The notes beneath the pieces were generated by a model. The model did not search any database and was not told the DNA's origin. It saw only the letters and a program-made list of their open reading frames with translations. A stretch of DNA of 64,000 nt, taken from positions 2,728,001-2,792,000 of the forward strand of contig CM082596.2 in the NCBI GenBank assembly GCA_040954595.2, given 5' to 3'. Source of the DNA: Balanoglossus misakiensis. Its lineage: Eukaryota > Hemichordata. This document shows positions 12,001-27,000 of the stretch, piece after piece (position 1 is the stretch's first letter; every line of letters starts with the position of its first letter). A program made the position numbers and the translations under genes.

Positions 12001-15000
12001 ACATTTACTGCATACCAAACACACGTGCAACACAGCGAAGTATAAATATACTGAATCTTGCTATGAGTCACATATCTGCACTGAAAGCCTGGTGTACGTA
12101 TTTTCTTACAAACTTGAAACCGTGGATAAGTCTGTTTGGGACAATTTTACTTGTCAGCTGCCACATTGACAATCAAATGCATCAGCAAGCCAAAAATGAA
12201 AACTAATAATACCCAAAACATATCAACCCAGCATGGCAACAGGAAGCCACTGAGATAAAAATTGATTCAGCAATCAAACTGACTCGCCCGTACCCAATGA
12301 AAAATGGCTGGATGCGGTCATGTAACTGTCAACTACAGTGGCGTTGCCTCAAGCATATCAATTAAACAACAATGCTATCAAGGAAACATGTCAATCTGGT
12401 TTGGGGAGACAAATTTGCTAAATGGAAATCTATTGGCTCATTATTTTTTTTCTAATCAGCATTTTCGACAGCCCCAGGCTCACCCGCCACAGTACAGCAA
12501 TTACGACCAGCAAATGATTCCCGTACCTGGCAGTCTTAACTGAATTTGAAAACTTCCTCATGTAATTAAGATACATTAATTAAAGCGTGGTACAATATTG
12601 TGTAAATGTCACAGAGATGAGGCTGAGTCATACACAAGAGATCTACACATAATTGCGATCAATCGCCCGGGGCCGCTCTTCACAATAATGCTCAATTTTG
12701 TTAATATCCTCGAAATGAAAATGAAATTAACATCAAATCAGACCCTAAAACTCACAACAAGATTCACTGTTTATATATTTACCAAATGACGGAAGGCATT
12801 AAAGTTACATTACACACAGATGGAGTTGCCTACATCTTTCCTGCCTTTTAATACCCCATCATTTTTCACATATATTGAATAATTCATCTGTCATATCCAA
12901 ATATTTCCACAATTCATTCATTTTTAATAAATGAGATGAGTGTATGGTAACTTTCTTGACAAAACTATATGCAAACATGAGACCAGGTGCATGGCTGGCC
13001 TATCACGGCCATGATGTGCATCATCTCCGCAGTCATGCGTGGTTTTGCTGTTTCGAACAAACAGGTCATCACAGGGAAATGAATTGACTTTTAACAAGAG
13101 GAAATGAGAATCAAACGAGACACATGAGCTTCTAATGGCGAACGTGACGTCTTCACCACTACAGAATATACGGCCCTTTCAGTTACATATACATATACAC
13201 AGGAAGCAATACTACATGCTATATGCCAGAGCCGAATTTTAAAGAGACTGACAACATTAACGCTAACGATGTGCTGATATGCTGTCCATCCTGCATAAAT
13301 GCACCAACCCTTAAACATACATGACCTTGAGTGTTGTTGCATCTCCATGGAAACATGACCTACATATAGATTACACATTTTCTCTTCAGAAAATGAAGCT
13401 ATGTAAAACAGGTCCACCTTAGTCCTATAGTCAACCACTGCAGCTAATTTTGTACTATTATAGTTTATACTGTAATTTGTAATTCTAGACTTTCTAGATA
13501 AAAAAATACAGAATGAAAAAAAGCACCAATATAATATACATCACAACATTACAACACTTTACAGATATCTTTGACATGGAGTATGGGTATAGTATACTGT
13601 TGTAAAGAACCGGTGTAGACAACTAGCTGGTTGCTTTAGGGTTTTTCAAGACTGAATTTGCCATCCAACTGTGAACATTGTATTTTCAAACCAGAATGCA
13701 AAACAGCATCCTTGGAGATGTCAAACTGAAGACAGTTTGAATATTGTTGTAATTGAATTCCAGGAAGAGAATTTCTAGGAAGAGACAATTTTGATGAATT
13801 ATCCAACAGACACACAAGACTGAACAACATCTCAAGAGGATACGGCTCTGAAATTCGATCAACCAGTTCAAATCCCTCGCAAATTACCCCCACAAGTCAT
13901 TATTACTTCGACTGCAGTTTGATAACTTTTCAATTTCCAAAAGGTTAAAGACTGGCTGCATTGTTGAGCCCATGGGCCATATTTGTTCCAGAGCCCAGGG
14001 TTTCGAGAATTCCAGTCTCGGGTGCACTGCATCAAAAGTGAACACGACTTGTCCATTAAAGGCCTAGAGGGGGGTACTAGTATTTGAATACTGACCACTG
14101 TAATTCCGAACACCCTCTGGTCAGAGACTTCCAGGTAGCCTGATCAACAACCAGATATTCTCAGACAATAGAGTTTTGCTCTGAAAAATCACGCTAAAAT
14201 CCATGCTAAATCACGGAAATTAATCTTCTTTGTGCCACAGGCTTTTTAAGCTTGTAACACACAGCTTGTAATTATTGAAAGGTAGGTACGGTAATTCCCA
14301 CAGGGATTCTGGGTATAAGTCTCAACTTGCAACAAGTGACCTAGCAACCATACCACACCATAAGGCAACTGTACGCTCCCCGTCATCGATTCTTGCACAC
14401 ACTAACCATAATGTTTTCCTAGCTGCTTTTTGGATCAGCTGTCTCACGCTGACACTAACTTCACAGGCCATTAAAAATCGCGGATGTCAACGGCTGAGTA
14501 AGTGGACAGGATAGCACAGGAAATTGAAGCTAAACGAATACATTTCAGGATATTGAATGTGTTTTTGGTGAAAGCTCACAAATTAGTCGGCTAAGCCAGG
14601 AAAAATGTATTGGGAGTACACTTTCACTTTTATTAGAACTAGGATCCTGAGGTCACAATATTATTCTATGCGGTATTTATTCTCATAAACTATTTAGTGT
14701 TTCCAAGAAAATGACCAGAGACTTGAGACGTTTTAAAGAACTCTTTATCTCGTTCTGTCAACCACAGCCATCCTTCACGACTTCAACTGCTCAAATTTCC
14801 CAGTGCATTTGTTGGAGAAATCTGATCGGTCATTTGCAAATTGGGCACTCCAATACAGTAATATCCAAGAGGAAATGTACAGACAGTACAGCTTTAATGG
14901 TTGGATCTATTAAAGATGCATTGTCTGATCTCTCGATGCAAGACTCACCCTCTTCTGAAGTCTGTTGCTGAGATCTTGCTTTGAAGACAGAGCCTTGGCT

Positions 15001-18000
15001 GCCGGAACCCATTTGCTTTCCCACATCATGTTTATCCTTGTCTTCATCCAAGCAAACTTTTCCTCGTTTTCCATCAGAGCGAAGAGACCAGATTTATCCA
15101 TCCGCACTGTTGCCTGTGGATGATAACGATGTACATGTGCAAACATTAAAATGTGTCTACATGTAGCGGTATGTATGTACTGGTACATACACACACTTGT
15201 GTTACATGTATGTATGAATGTGTGTGTGTGCATGTGTGTGTGCATCTATTCATGCATTTGGTACTTACATGTACATGTCATGCATGTACCTTGTAGAGAT
15301 ATTTTTTTTAAATTTTCATGTAAGCACCTTTAAGGATGTACGTGCAGAACGTACACTGGTAAACAGATCGCATGTGTTTCTTGCCCATAGGATTACATTG
15401 ATTGCCCCTTGATTACCATATTTGGTACTACCCATAGTTACAAGTAGGCACGTTTACAAGGAAGTACAATGTACAGGGATAGAGAGAGAAATGTGTATAT
15501 TATTAAAATCACTTGAAAGATAGAAAGCAGTCTATAGAAAGCAGAAGAGATACACTACTGTGTTTTGTTGAATAAACTTTTAAATTCTAAGAGTGTTGCT
15601 ACAGTGCAAGAAATATTTGTTGTTGCCATGACATTCCTCAAAAATGACCCAGTGTATGTAACATCTTGTTCTTCGATTGATGTGTTAGAAATCAAGATTC
15701 CACAACTGACTTCCAGAAGTCAAAATTCCCACCCAAGATTTCTTTTAACTTGCAGGTCATGCAAAGCAGTGATCAGTGGGTGAATTATTTCCTGGCCATG
15801 AGTTAGTCCCCTGGATTAATTGACGCCATGCTTCTTTGAAAATCTCCAAAATGAAAATGTTAAGGCTAAACTTTAGCAGGCATGATGTTTTGAGTTCACC
15901 CAGGTCAAAGATGACCGACCCATAGTACAACTGGTTTGTTCATTCACGTGTAGGTGAATCAGTAGCCAATCACAAAGGCAGGAACTACACGCATGATCCA
16001 ATCAGCATTCATGAACCTACAAACATAATTTTCACTGCCACCACTGAATTTGGTAAATGAAGAATGGCAGCAAAGCATAATATCTTCGCAGGCAAATCTA
16101 TCGATCACGTCTTTGTAAAATGTTAACTGGCTAGGCTACGTTAACGAAATATTAGTAGGTTTATCAACAAAAGGTCATTACCATGCACGTTTCATAGTAA
16201 ATGATTATAGGCACTGGGGTGGACATGGAATCCAACATGGAGGTAATATTATAACAACGCTTCTCAACGTGCGCCTACAAAGTAGAAATGAAAGCATCAC
16301 AGAGACAACATGTAACACAAAGGAGAAATAAACACAACAAAAATGACACTAGTTATTATTTACAAAACAACAGACAATAAAAAACAAACAGGCATATTAG
16401 TAGTTTTCTGAGGTTAACAACCATTTCCTGGTGAAATCATGCAAACATAGTATCAAACACTATTTGTGCAATGCGCGTGCAGTCGGTGTCAGATTTTGCA
16501 TCTCAGATACATTTGAAAGTGTGCATATATTAAATTTGCAGACATAGAAAGTCAAACAAGTGTTTCAACTTGAAAGGGAAAAGTGTAGAAAGGGAAACGT
16601 CAAAGTAGAGAAATTTAGTCTTGTTTAGTCTTGCAGTCAGTGTGAGAAATATGACACATTAAAGAAAAAGAATTAGAAGAGATATAATATCCTTGCTGTA
16701 CTGGCGAATTTCATTTTTGGAAGGGAATTACACATGCAGTTCTGTAATAATCTATAGTCACTGTGGGATTTAATTATTTCAGAATCAGAGCAGAGAGTTT
16801 TCAGAGGGGTACTGCGATTTGGGCCAAATTTTTGCAAGTTGTTCACCTAGATCACAGATCAAGCCATAATTGCCCAAGGACAACTGAGCATTGTTATAGG
16901 AAACCCATCGTGAAAAACACAGGCAATGTTCAAAAACCTTGTGCTGGTAACATGCGGAATAATCGAGCTGAAAACAGAAAGTTGATACAGTGTTGCTAGG
17001 GGAGGGGAACAAACACAGGCACATACAGGAATTGCATCCGGATCCAGCAAAAGATTGTTCAGGACTCCTTTTCTCCAGGGTAGGACTGGGCACCAGTTTT
17101 CAATCTGAAATTGAATGCAACAACAGGAGTATGAGAAGAGTGAATAAAAAATGTGCCCAAAAAATCACCAGAACTAAAGGTTGATTGAAAGTCTTGGTGA
17201 TATGACAATACTTCACCGCAATGTAATAAGTCATTTAACAAATATACATCAGGGACTTCGAGTTGTGCTGATAAGGGATAGCAGAGAGTGTTAGTTTCCG
17301 CAAAAAAATGGCCAGTTGTTTTTGCCGGCTGCTAGCGTTTGTTGAACTCTTTGAATCGCTGACTTGTTTGACAAAATAAATGTCTTATTGACCTACCTCA
17401 CTGAGATATATTATCACAGAGCACTCAGTTCCATCCACACCATAATGCTTGTAGCAAGGATCTGTCTCCCAAAATTTATTCATCCACTGGAAGAAAGCAG
17501 AATTAAGTGAGTTTACAGTCTCTGTTTGTGTATTTCACCAGCAGAAACATCAATCACAACCTCACATGTTCGTGATGAATGTAAAAAATTGACCTACGCT
17601 GGTCTTTAAACTGTTATGCTTAGGTCCGTTTGTAACAGTCAATTATTAAAAGGTTCAAACAAATGCACATGGGTCAGCCTTCTACATGTACATAGGATTA
17701 CAAATATCAACTCACCTCGATTTTTCCCTTGCAGTGCACAAACCCAGTAAGTTCTGTGTCTGAGAATTTACAAGTGTGATCTGGTTCCATTATCAGATCT
17801 GTTGACAGAAAAACAAATCAAAAAAATGTACCGATATTATTTTAGGTGATTTTCATGAGTTGTGGTTGTCAAGAATTGCACATTTCCAGGAGTAATCAAG
17901 TATTTTGTCAGAAGATTTTCAGGAATAATTTCGTTTTTCTCCAGGATTTCATAGACCTTTCCAGGAGTGGTTTAAATTCCAAGAGTCTTGGTGATTTTCC

Positions 18001-21000
18001 GGGAGTACTGGAACATGTACAAAAGGCTTGTGTTCATCTAGCAATCACAAACCACCATACCTCTAGCTGTTAAGGGTTTCTCCTTCTGTGGTGGGTCTAC
18101 TTTCTTCACAGCAAGACTCTCTCTGATTTGTTCCTCGACGACAATCACGTTCTGATTGACGGACGAACTCTGGTTCTGACTCTCGTTCTGCGTGATGTTC
18201 CTGAGATTGTAACCGAACGTGCCGTTGTTGATTGCCGCGTCCACCTTCTTCTCCAGTTTGGAAAGTCTCCCTAATATGCTGTCTAATAGTACTGCCATGG
18301 TTTTCTTTAAGTCTGCCAAAGATTCAAATAAGAACAATGCAAGATGATGACATTGATTATGAATTTCCCAGTTTAATATCAGACCCAGTCACGCTACGCA
18401 TACTATACAAAATGTTAGACCCTTCCCTGCAAAACCAGGACAGGAAAACCCTGTTTTCTGGTTATTTTAAATTCAACGATATACAACATAACTAAAGTCA
18501 GGAAAAATAACAGCTGCTAAGCCACCCTTCTAAACATGCAAGCATATCTCTCAGGAAACTGATCCTCATGTTCGTGTATTTGCGAATAAATACTCCATAG
18601 AAATGTCTTCCTGGCATCAGCGCTAAATTTAGCTGCACATAAAAAGCACGTACCAGCCACAAATTAATACACTCGCTTCAACATACAATGTAGACATACA
18701 AAATGGACAAACATTTGAATAAAGTCACTGTAAATATGTATTAATCTAATTTCTAAACGTATTGATCCATCTTCACCTATTTTTCACCGGTTTCAATTTA
18801 AATGTGTTTTCTTCACACTGATGCGTGTGACGACATATTTAACATAGTGATATGAGAAAAGATGGTACTGCAAGGCATAGTGGATTGCAACAGCATTCAT
18901 CACAATATATAAGTATTGAGCTGATATGAGCATAATACGAAAAAGTCTCTTTAATCATTCTTTAAGTGCAAATATTTTGATATTAAGCTTTAAGTTTAAA
19001 TATTACTGTAATCAATGGCGTAATGTTAGCAGACCACAATGCATTGCTTCCTCAACTGTTATTGTGCGTTTCGGGATAATCAATATTCCTACAATTACTG
19101 AAAATATACAATATGCCCTTAATCATTCCATGGGTATTAGGAACATGTACTACCTACTTTAAGCAATATGTTGATGCAATCTACCCAAGAACCGATCTGT
19201 TCTATGATTCATGATGTACACAAGATGGTACATGCCTTATTCAGCAAAAATCAGGAAGGGTAATTTACATTTCACAAAACATACGACAGCAGTAAAAGCC
19301 AACATTGACAAATCACCGCATCAAAGATTATCTTTATGTCATCAAATGATGGGAAATTTATTACTCTATAATAGTCCTATCCTGGAGTATTTCCACTGTT
19401 AATGGTTTGTTTTGTATATAATTCTACTCACATGATAGTGATGCTATATAATTTATATCCTGAGCTATGGTATTATGATGCATATGACAGTACCATTAGA
19501 ATAGTTAGAATATGGTCTTCATAATAGCATATGTTGCTGAACTGCTGCAGGGAAATACGGTACGTGTAATAGCCGAAAAGTCACATATACATATAAGACA
19601 GGGTTCACAAAATAACAAAAGTTACAGCTAATGACCTATGCATCAGATGTCTAGGGAATTGAATATGACAAAGATACCAGTATAGTCACATTTCTTCTTA
19701 TTTAAATTATATCAAACATTAAGAATAATATGTAGAAAAGGGTGAATTTTATTATAACTGCAGTTCAACTGGGTCATATGAACATTAGCGACATGGCTAT
19801 GATTGAAGAAATAATGAGAAAATTCATGTCCCTTGCAAAACAAAATCTAATTACTGGGCTTCTTGGAGTGCCTGAAAAAAAATTTTGAGGCGAAAAAAAG
19901 ACGGCAATAATCACCCAGGAAAAACAAGATCTCTCCTCCGCAAAACAGCTGCAGTAGAAATGTTACCCCACGGCATAAGGATTATCCTTCCTGATGAATA
20001 TTGTCTTGAAAACCTGAATTTTTGTCGTTACCATGGAAACTAAATCTTTAAAATGAGCTTCTCTGATCCACCTCCGTAAGTACGCTTTAAGTCTCCATTA
20101 CAGATTTTCAACTACATGTACTTCATTGCTGGGGTTGTTTTTTCTCTTACAGATTACACTAAAAGGTGGAAATGGATGTTTTGCAGACTGAAAACTAGCA
20201 GTTGTAAGATTGTATCCAAAACCATCTGCTGTCCAATCACTGGCATTGTGGCACACATTTAACAAGATTTTCCCTTCTCTGTGAATTTGATTGCGATACA
20301 AATAAAGTGTCAGTAATTCTTCCGTAATCCTTTTATTGCACACTCTTCGGTTTATAGGTGACCAGCATTACAATACTAACCGATCCATCAGGACACAAGC
20401 AACTAGAAACCCAGTTCAACAAAGACACGGAAAGCTGGACTTGACAAAAATCCTTCTTTTATACAGAGCATGGGCACATCACATAGAACACCCCCAAGAT
20501 ATCATGCAGACGCTCACAATATATGCATATTTATTCAACCTCAATTAAATTATAACGGTTAATGAATGTAATGGTATTCTTTTCAGTATTTTTGATGCAT
20601 GTAAGTTCTTGTCTCTTGGGGGAGATTGAAAATTGTGTATTCAAGCAAGATGAACCGGTGGCCTCCGCAAAGCTCCATCATTTTATGAGTTGGATTGCTC
20701 ACTGTCATAAATTTTCACTTGGGAAATGTGCAAATGTGTGAAAACACGGTCACACGATGTGTTCCCATAATATATCATAATATAGAGTAAATATTCTATT
20801 GTACTGTTGCTGATACTAGAAATGGCAGATGTGAAGACAATTTTATTAGTGTATAGGAACTTTATTAGGTAGTTTATTAGGGCAAAGGCATTGCGATAAA
20901 TGTTCCTTGCAAGATAGCGGACAATCTGGGAGCATCCGTGGTGGTTTTCCAGTAAGCTTTTCCTATCCCGTTGCAGCAAATGGTGATTGGAAAAAGATGT

Positions 21001-24000
21001 TAAATTTAATCATTATTCTCACAACACTCCTTGATACAAAATCCTGACTTGAAAGTCTCTTCCTGGTAGCTTTCGAACCAACTTCTTTATCTGAAACACG
21101 AAGAGCCATTTGAACATCTCTGATCAAAGAAAATGTACTCTGTGGTAGATTTGTGTGCATTTGATTTTTGTCGTGATCAGCCACAACACTTAAACTTCCT
21201 CCAAAGGAGGCCTCAATATAATTCAAAGATGTCCTCCTCTCTTGAGATTCCTCCTTTTCTCACGAAGGCAACCATGCTTCCATGAATTTCACAAGTGTAT
21301 CCCACTTGAAATTCTTAAAAATAGTCACCTGTCACACGACTCGCTGTCTACTTGTGAACTCAACAACATGCAACAAGTTGGCACAGGGGAATTTAAACAG
21401 TTGCCTGAGAGACAAATGACATATAATATTGCCTTGAATTTTTTCATCGGCATCACACTAATATATCATGACATCGATCCAGCTTCTCGGGAGCATTTCA
21501 CAGGAATTTTCTTGTCTTTGCTCATGTCTAGATTGAGTCACAAGAGATGGACCAACTTTGGAATTTGACATATTTCATTTCTGAGAGTCAGCACAGTGAC
21601 ATAATGAAACTGCTGCATATGGCAAATATGTATGAGATGGCCAAGCAGCCACAACTCAAGAGATGGTTTTGGATATTACAAAACAAACAAGCCACGGCAC
21701 GCATAATCACCGTGATATCGGCAGTAAAGTAGCACTGAATGTCAAACTTAAGCAGAAGACGTAAATGCACCTTCAGATACTGGGAGCTTCTGCTGATCAG
21801 TGCAACGATAAAAAGGAAAGATTGTGGAGTCCTTCATCAATCATTATATTCAATTTCTGTCACAGTCACAGCTAATATGATTGATGAGCTCTCTCTCTCT
21901 CTCTGACTCTCTCTCTCTTTACTCTTTCTCTCTCTCCCTCTCTCTCTATCTCTCTCTTTCACCCTGTCTCTTTTTGTCTGTGTCTCTATAATCTATCGCA
22001 CCCTCAGTCTATCTCTCTCTCGCACACACACATTTTCCAAATCTGACTTTTAACATGTGCAAGCAGCATGTACCAGAGGTGGATCATTCATAACGCTAGT
22101 CAGCATATCTCAACGGTTGTCGAGATGCACTACTTGACCTTTTCCCCAGCTTACATCTGTCAAACAACAATCTTGTTTGATTAATCCAGGGTTTCTGGAT
22201 ATTTTTTTTCATTATCCAAACCAAGTTTGTACATGGCATTTGTTATGTTCGAGCACATCATGCTAGGCTGAAAACAATATTTTGAAAACGTGAGCAGTTT
22301 CAAATGCACACACGCTTTGCCGAGAAGACTAACATCTCACAGAGTGAAAAATCTCTCCCCGAGTATAAACTGATTTTCAATGTTTGAAATTTTCCTTACA
22401 AGTATATATACAAGGCCCTTGTCACGATGAAAACACACATGTTCACATAAGTGATTTCTCTCATTTCAAGTCCAAACCCTTCTCTCCATCTACAGTGGTC
22501 AATCACTGACTGACTTCAAAACGTCAACTGAACATCAGTACACAGATTCAGCATACATGAAATTGCAAATAAAGCCTCTTTCTTCTCTCATAAATGTGAT
22601 TAAACTTCTGAAGAAAGTCTGCCTACATCATCCGACGTTACTGGCATTCACAAAACTCTTGTAATTTTTGTTTAGGAAATTAGATTTTGGAACATGATTA
22701 AAGGCACTCTCTGCAGACGTACTCGACATTTCGAGGATATTTGATCGGAATCTTAAAGAGAGAAAGTCATGTATGTTATTCAGAACTGTCTCCCTGCAAC
22801 CGACAAATTGACTTTCACTCAAAAGTGAATCACGCTCGCACTATACAGTAGCTTGTTATCTGTGAATGTATTTTGTGTGACAGCTATGCGATGTGTGAAA
22901 GTGCGGACCAATTTTCGATATGACACTATCTGGTCAACATACAGCTTCGCCAGAGTGCACAAGTATTTCTTTGTGAATGGTAACAGTTTGTGTACCAGTG
23001 TATGTTTGATGATCACAAACTAGAAAGTTGACATTTTCGACAAAGTAACGCAAACAAATATATGTATGCTCATCTTATTTTCACCCTTTTCCACATCTAT
23101 ACTTTTTATCCAGTGTTCAGGCTAACATTAATGCTTTGGGGATCATTGATAGATTTATAGCTACTGGGCATCACTCTAAATACTGAGCCATGCTAGACAC
23201 TCTAATACTTATAAAGCTGCCTGAAAACCTTTCCCATCAGTGTCTCATACACACGGGATCAACCACACATAACTCCCAGCATTAGAGAGGATGAAGGCAA
23301 CCACTGAGAGCCTTTTCAGGTTGGTATTTAAAACTCCATGTTTATGCCTACCGGTACAGTAATTCCAGATAAATAAGATAAAAGGGAAAACTTTCAATTC
23401 AAAGTTTCTATTTGGAGGCTGGAGAAAAGTTTTGAGCATATCTGAGAGATCTTAAACAGAGCTGCCGTCAATGCCTGAGGTTTCTTTTGAAAAACAATAT
23501 TTAAAACATGTCCACTGAGGACAAGACAATATCAGATTGCATTTCATTTTGAAAGGATATTTATATTTTTTTTTGTTCGTCTCCAGGCAATGCAGCATTT
23601 CAAAAAGTTCACTCAGGGATTTCTTAAATATTGTATGGGCCAATTCTGCAAAAAAATGCTTTATTGGGAGTAAACTGAGAAAGCTGATTCTCAGAACAAC
23701 CAAAGAGTGCAGTATGAATATTTAACGGCAACTGGACAATCGCTAGTGAGAATAAAAATTCAACAATGGTGATCGCTTTCCACAGAAGAAGAACAGAAGG
23801 ATAAGGGTCATTGAATACCTATCAGTAATTAATGTGTCTGGGATGGATGGTGACACATGGAAAATTACCATTAAAACAGACCAGCCCAGCTGTGCTATTA
23901 GCCTAGTTCCATGCAAAATGGGAGTGAGGTTTACCAGCTTGGTGTGAAATTGCACAGACTGGTCGGTCTATGAGACAGGGACTGTGTTGGTATTAAATAT

Positions 24001-27000
24001 TCATGAGATGCAACTTGGATTGTATGAGTTCTGCTCATGATATAACGACCCTGAAAAAATTGCAGGCAAGTCTGTGGATTAAACCAGACTGAAACCACAG
24101 GTGGTGGCCTGGCCAAAACCTGGTTGCGGAATCTAAATCATTAGGTGTGTACGACAAAATGTTAAACAGACAGAATAAAAAGATGAAGCTGTCACTCGTC
24201 TGTGCACTTGACAAACATATGCATTCTATCTGCCGGTCAGGTACGAGCTAGCTGTCTTGCTGTCAGGAAATTGCTTCACATTCCACTAATCTTCTCCAAT
24301 GTTTCCAGTTCACTAAACACTGCAAGGATGGCTGGACTGATCTTGCCTGCATGTAAGCCACTCAGTATTTTGCTGTCGGATCAAGCTTATCGCCGACAGG
24401 GTTTTGCTCCACAAACCTAATGGCGCAGGTGTGGCAAATGTGCATCAGTGCATCAGCTGTCGTACGATATTCTGACGTTTTAGAAGGAACAGACTGTACC
24501 ATGAACTTCTTCAGCTCGTCTTGGCTATCACGTCAATGCCATTTCCATAAAAACATCACAAAAGTCAAGAGTCAATGATCATTTCATCGCAATATAAAAC
24601 TTAACCACCATGGGATCCTTTCGCTAAAACCCTGAAACTTTCATTAAATGCTGAGAAATCTAATACTCCAATAATCCCGCTAAACCCCTTTCGCACTGAT
24701 GAAAGTGCGTGTACGGAGTCAAATTTCACCAACCATAAATTTTATATGTACCGGCCGGTATACTTTGTAGCTCTCAATTGTGCTACCCGGTATATCCAAC
24801 AGTTGATAAATAACAGACCGGGTGTCTTGGGAAAACCTATGATGTGTTGGCAATTATCTATACCATGTTGTCTGTGGTCAGGGATGCTTAAAATTAAACC
24901 TGATGAAAAATAACTGTAATGAAATGCATATGTGGGTGGCTTCTATCACAGTATCAGGTAATACATGTGTACACCTTGTCAGCAGATTTTCCGAAAAACG
25001 GCAATTACTTCAGATGAATTATTCTTGGAGAGAACACTGTTCAAAGCTCACTTAGAAGTACAAAAAAATTTAATCTACAGTCTAATGAGATAGTCAGCAG
25101 GAGATATTCTGCTTTCAATCGACTGGACTGACATCATTATGTTCATTATCATCATTATTTATGGTGGAAATAGCAAAGATAATACTATAGAAATGCGGAA
25201 TACCTATTTAGAGGAACCATCAGTCATAATGCATTAAATACTTATACTGATGTACATACGTGTACACACATGCCGTGCACCATTATCCAGTCACAATTAG
25301 AGTAAATTGAATTGCCATTTACATCATGGCATTTAATCAAAAAATAAATGATATGACTGGTGTCATATGGCATGAGGTAAATACAAAGGTGCCAATATTT
25401 CACAGTGATTCAAAGAAAGCTGATTAATTAAAACTCATGAAGCTCTATAACTGTCATGTCTGACTGATCAACATCGGTATGTCTTTGATGTACTTGCATA
25501 TTAAAGTGTATATTACTATGAACTTCAAAGCCACTGCGAAATCCCCACACTGCATCAAACACAGATAAGCACCATTCTGCTTCAAATTTATGACCTGAAG
25601 TCTTCATTAACCAACACAACTGATGAACCTAGATACCCGGTAACTTCCTATCTTGGAAAACTCTTTCTGCATACCATTCCCAAGAGAAAATATGGATTTT
25701 TCCAGGGGTAAAACACGCCTGTGTGAATGTCAAAATGTCTAGTTATCATGCAATGCTGTTGTGATACAACTGAATCCTTTCGATTGTTATTTACATACAA
25801 TACAACAGCTACTGAGGTTTTTGGATATTTCTACATCCAATCTGAATATAAGTTATATCCAAGCTTCATTTATTACAATATGTATGATTGAATTTAACAG
25901 TATAAAAATATCAATTATTTGCATGTAAACTACGTACACCCATATCTCATTATAAACCCATTAGTACATAATGCAGTCAATGTCTGTTCGAACATGTACG
26001 TCACATCACGTTCAACGGTGATTAATTCTATAGTGTGATGTGCATGCAATTTTAATTCTACATCTTATACTGTCATATCATGCGCAGGAAACATCACTGA
26101 CTTGTCTGGAATACTTTATTTGCCATGGATAATGCTCTTTTTACAGCTAAGAAGGACAATGCAGAGACACTACTGGGGTTCACATTGGACACGTTTGAAG
26201 TTGCCACGTGAGAACATGGTCACACTTGTTTGCTCAAAGCACATTTCTGCATGTATGGTTTCGATTTGCGAAAAAACAGGAAAAGCAATGGTTTGACCAG
26301 AAAAGAAAGACAGGAGGTGAAATCTTATGAAGACCCCCAATTAGGGTGGCTCCATTGGTGGCCGATCTCTTGGAAGACAGTGTCACCATCTCACCATCAT
26401 GTTTTAGTTGAACCACAGTCCCTTCCATGGAGGATAGAGTGACTGTGGTCAGCCCTTATTAAGAGGACAGCTGCAGTTACACCCTCAGAAATGCCTAGGG
26501 CGAAAGCGTTCCGTGCGGCCATGCAGAGGTACCACAGACTGCCTCCATGGTGAAGCTTCGTAAAAGAAGTCCTATGAAGCAGGCCTTTGCTAAGCAACCA
26601 ACTGGTATGTGTTACAGTTGAGAGTAACCCACAAACAACTGTGGCTGTGACTGAACCAGCCAAGACTGATATTTCCCTTGGTTTTATCAGTTATTTATCA
26701 GTGAAACAACCAACTATCTGTCTCTCTGCCCGTCCGTCTGCCCCCCCCCCCCTTTCCTCTTGAAACAAACAGAGTGTCTGTGCAGTTCAGTGGTGTACAC
26801 TGAGTGATGGTACTTTGGCATAGATATGATTACTACTGTACAAACATTATCCATCACACTTCTGATGTACAATAGCATGTAACAGCTTGTCAAATGACTG
26901 ATAAAATGGATCACATTTTCAGCATGAGCACTGAGTCTGAATCAGTGCATGACTTCTGCACTGGAATGTGGCCGTGTCAGTGTAGAAATATGTCGACATC

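Noticed and set aside
26102-26663. Several 60-90 codon frames and a locally higher-GC patch in MGAT5 intron 1
   Set aside because: No similarity recognised and no consistent frame; possibly an old repeat, but I could not define its ends.
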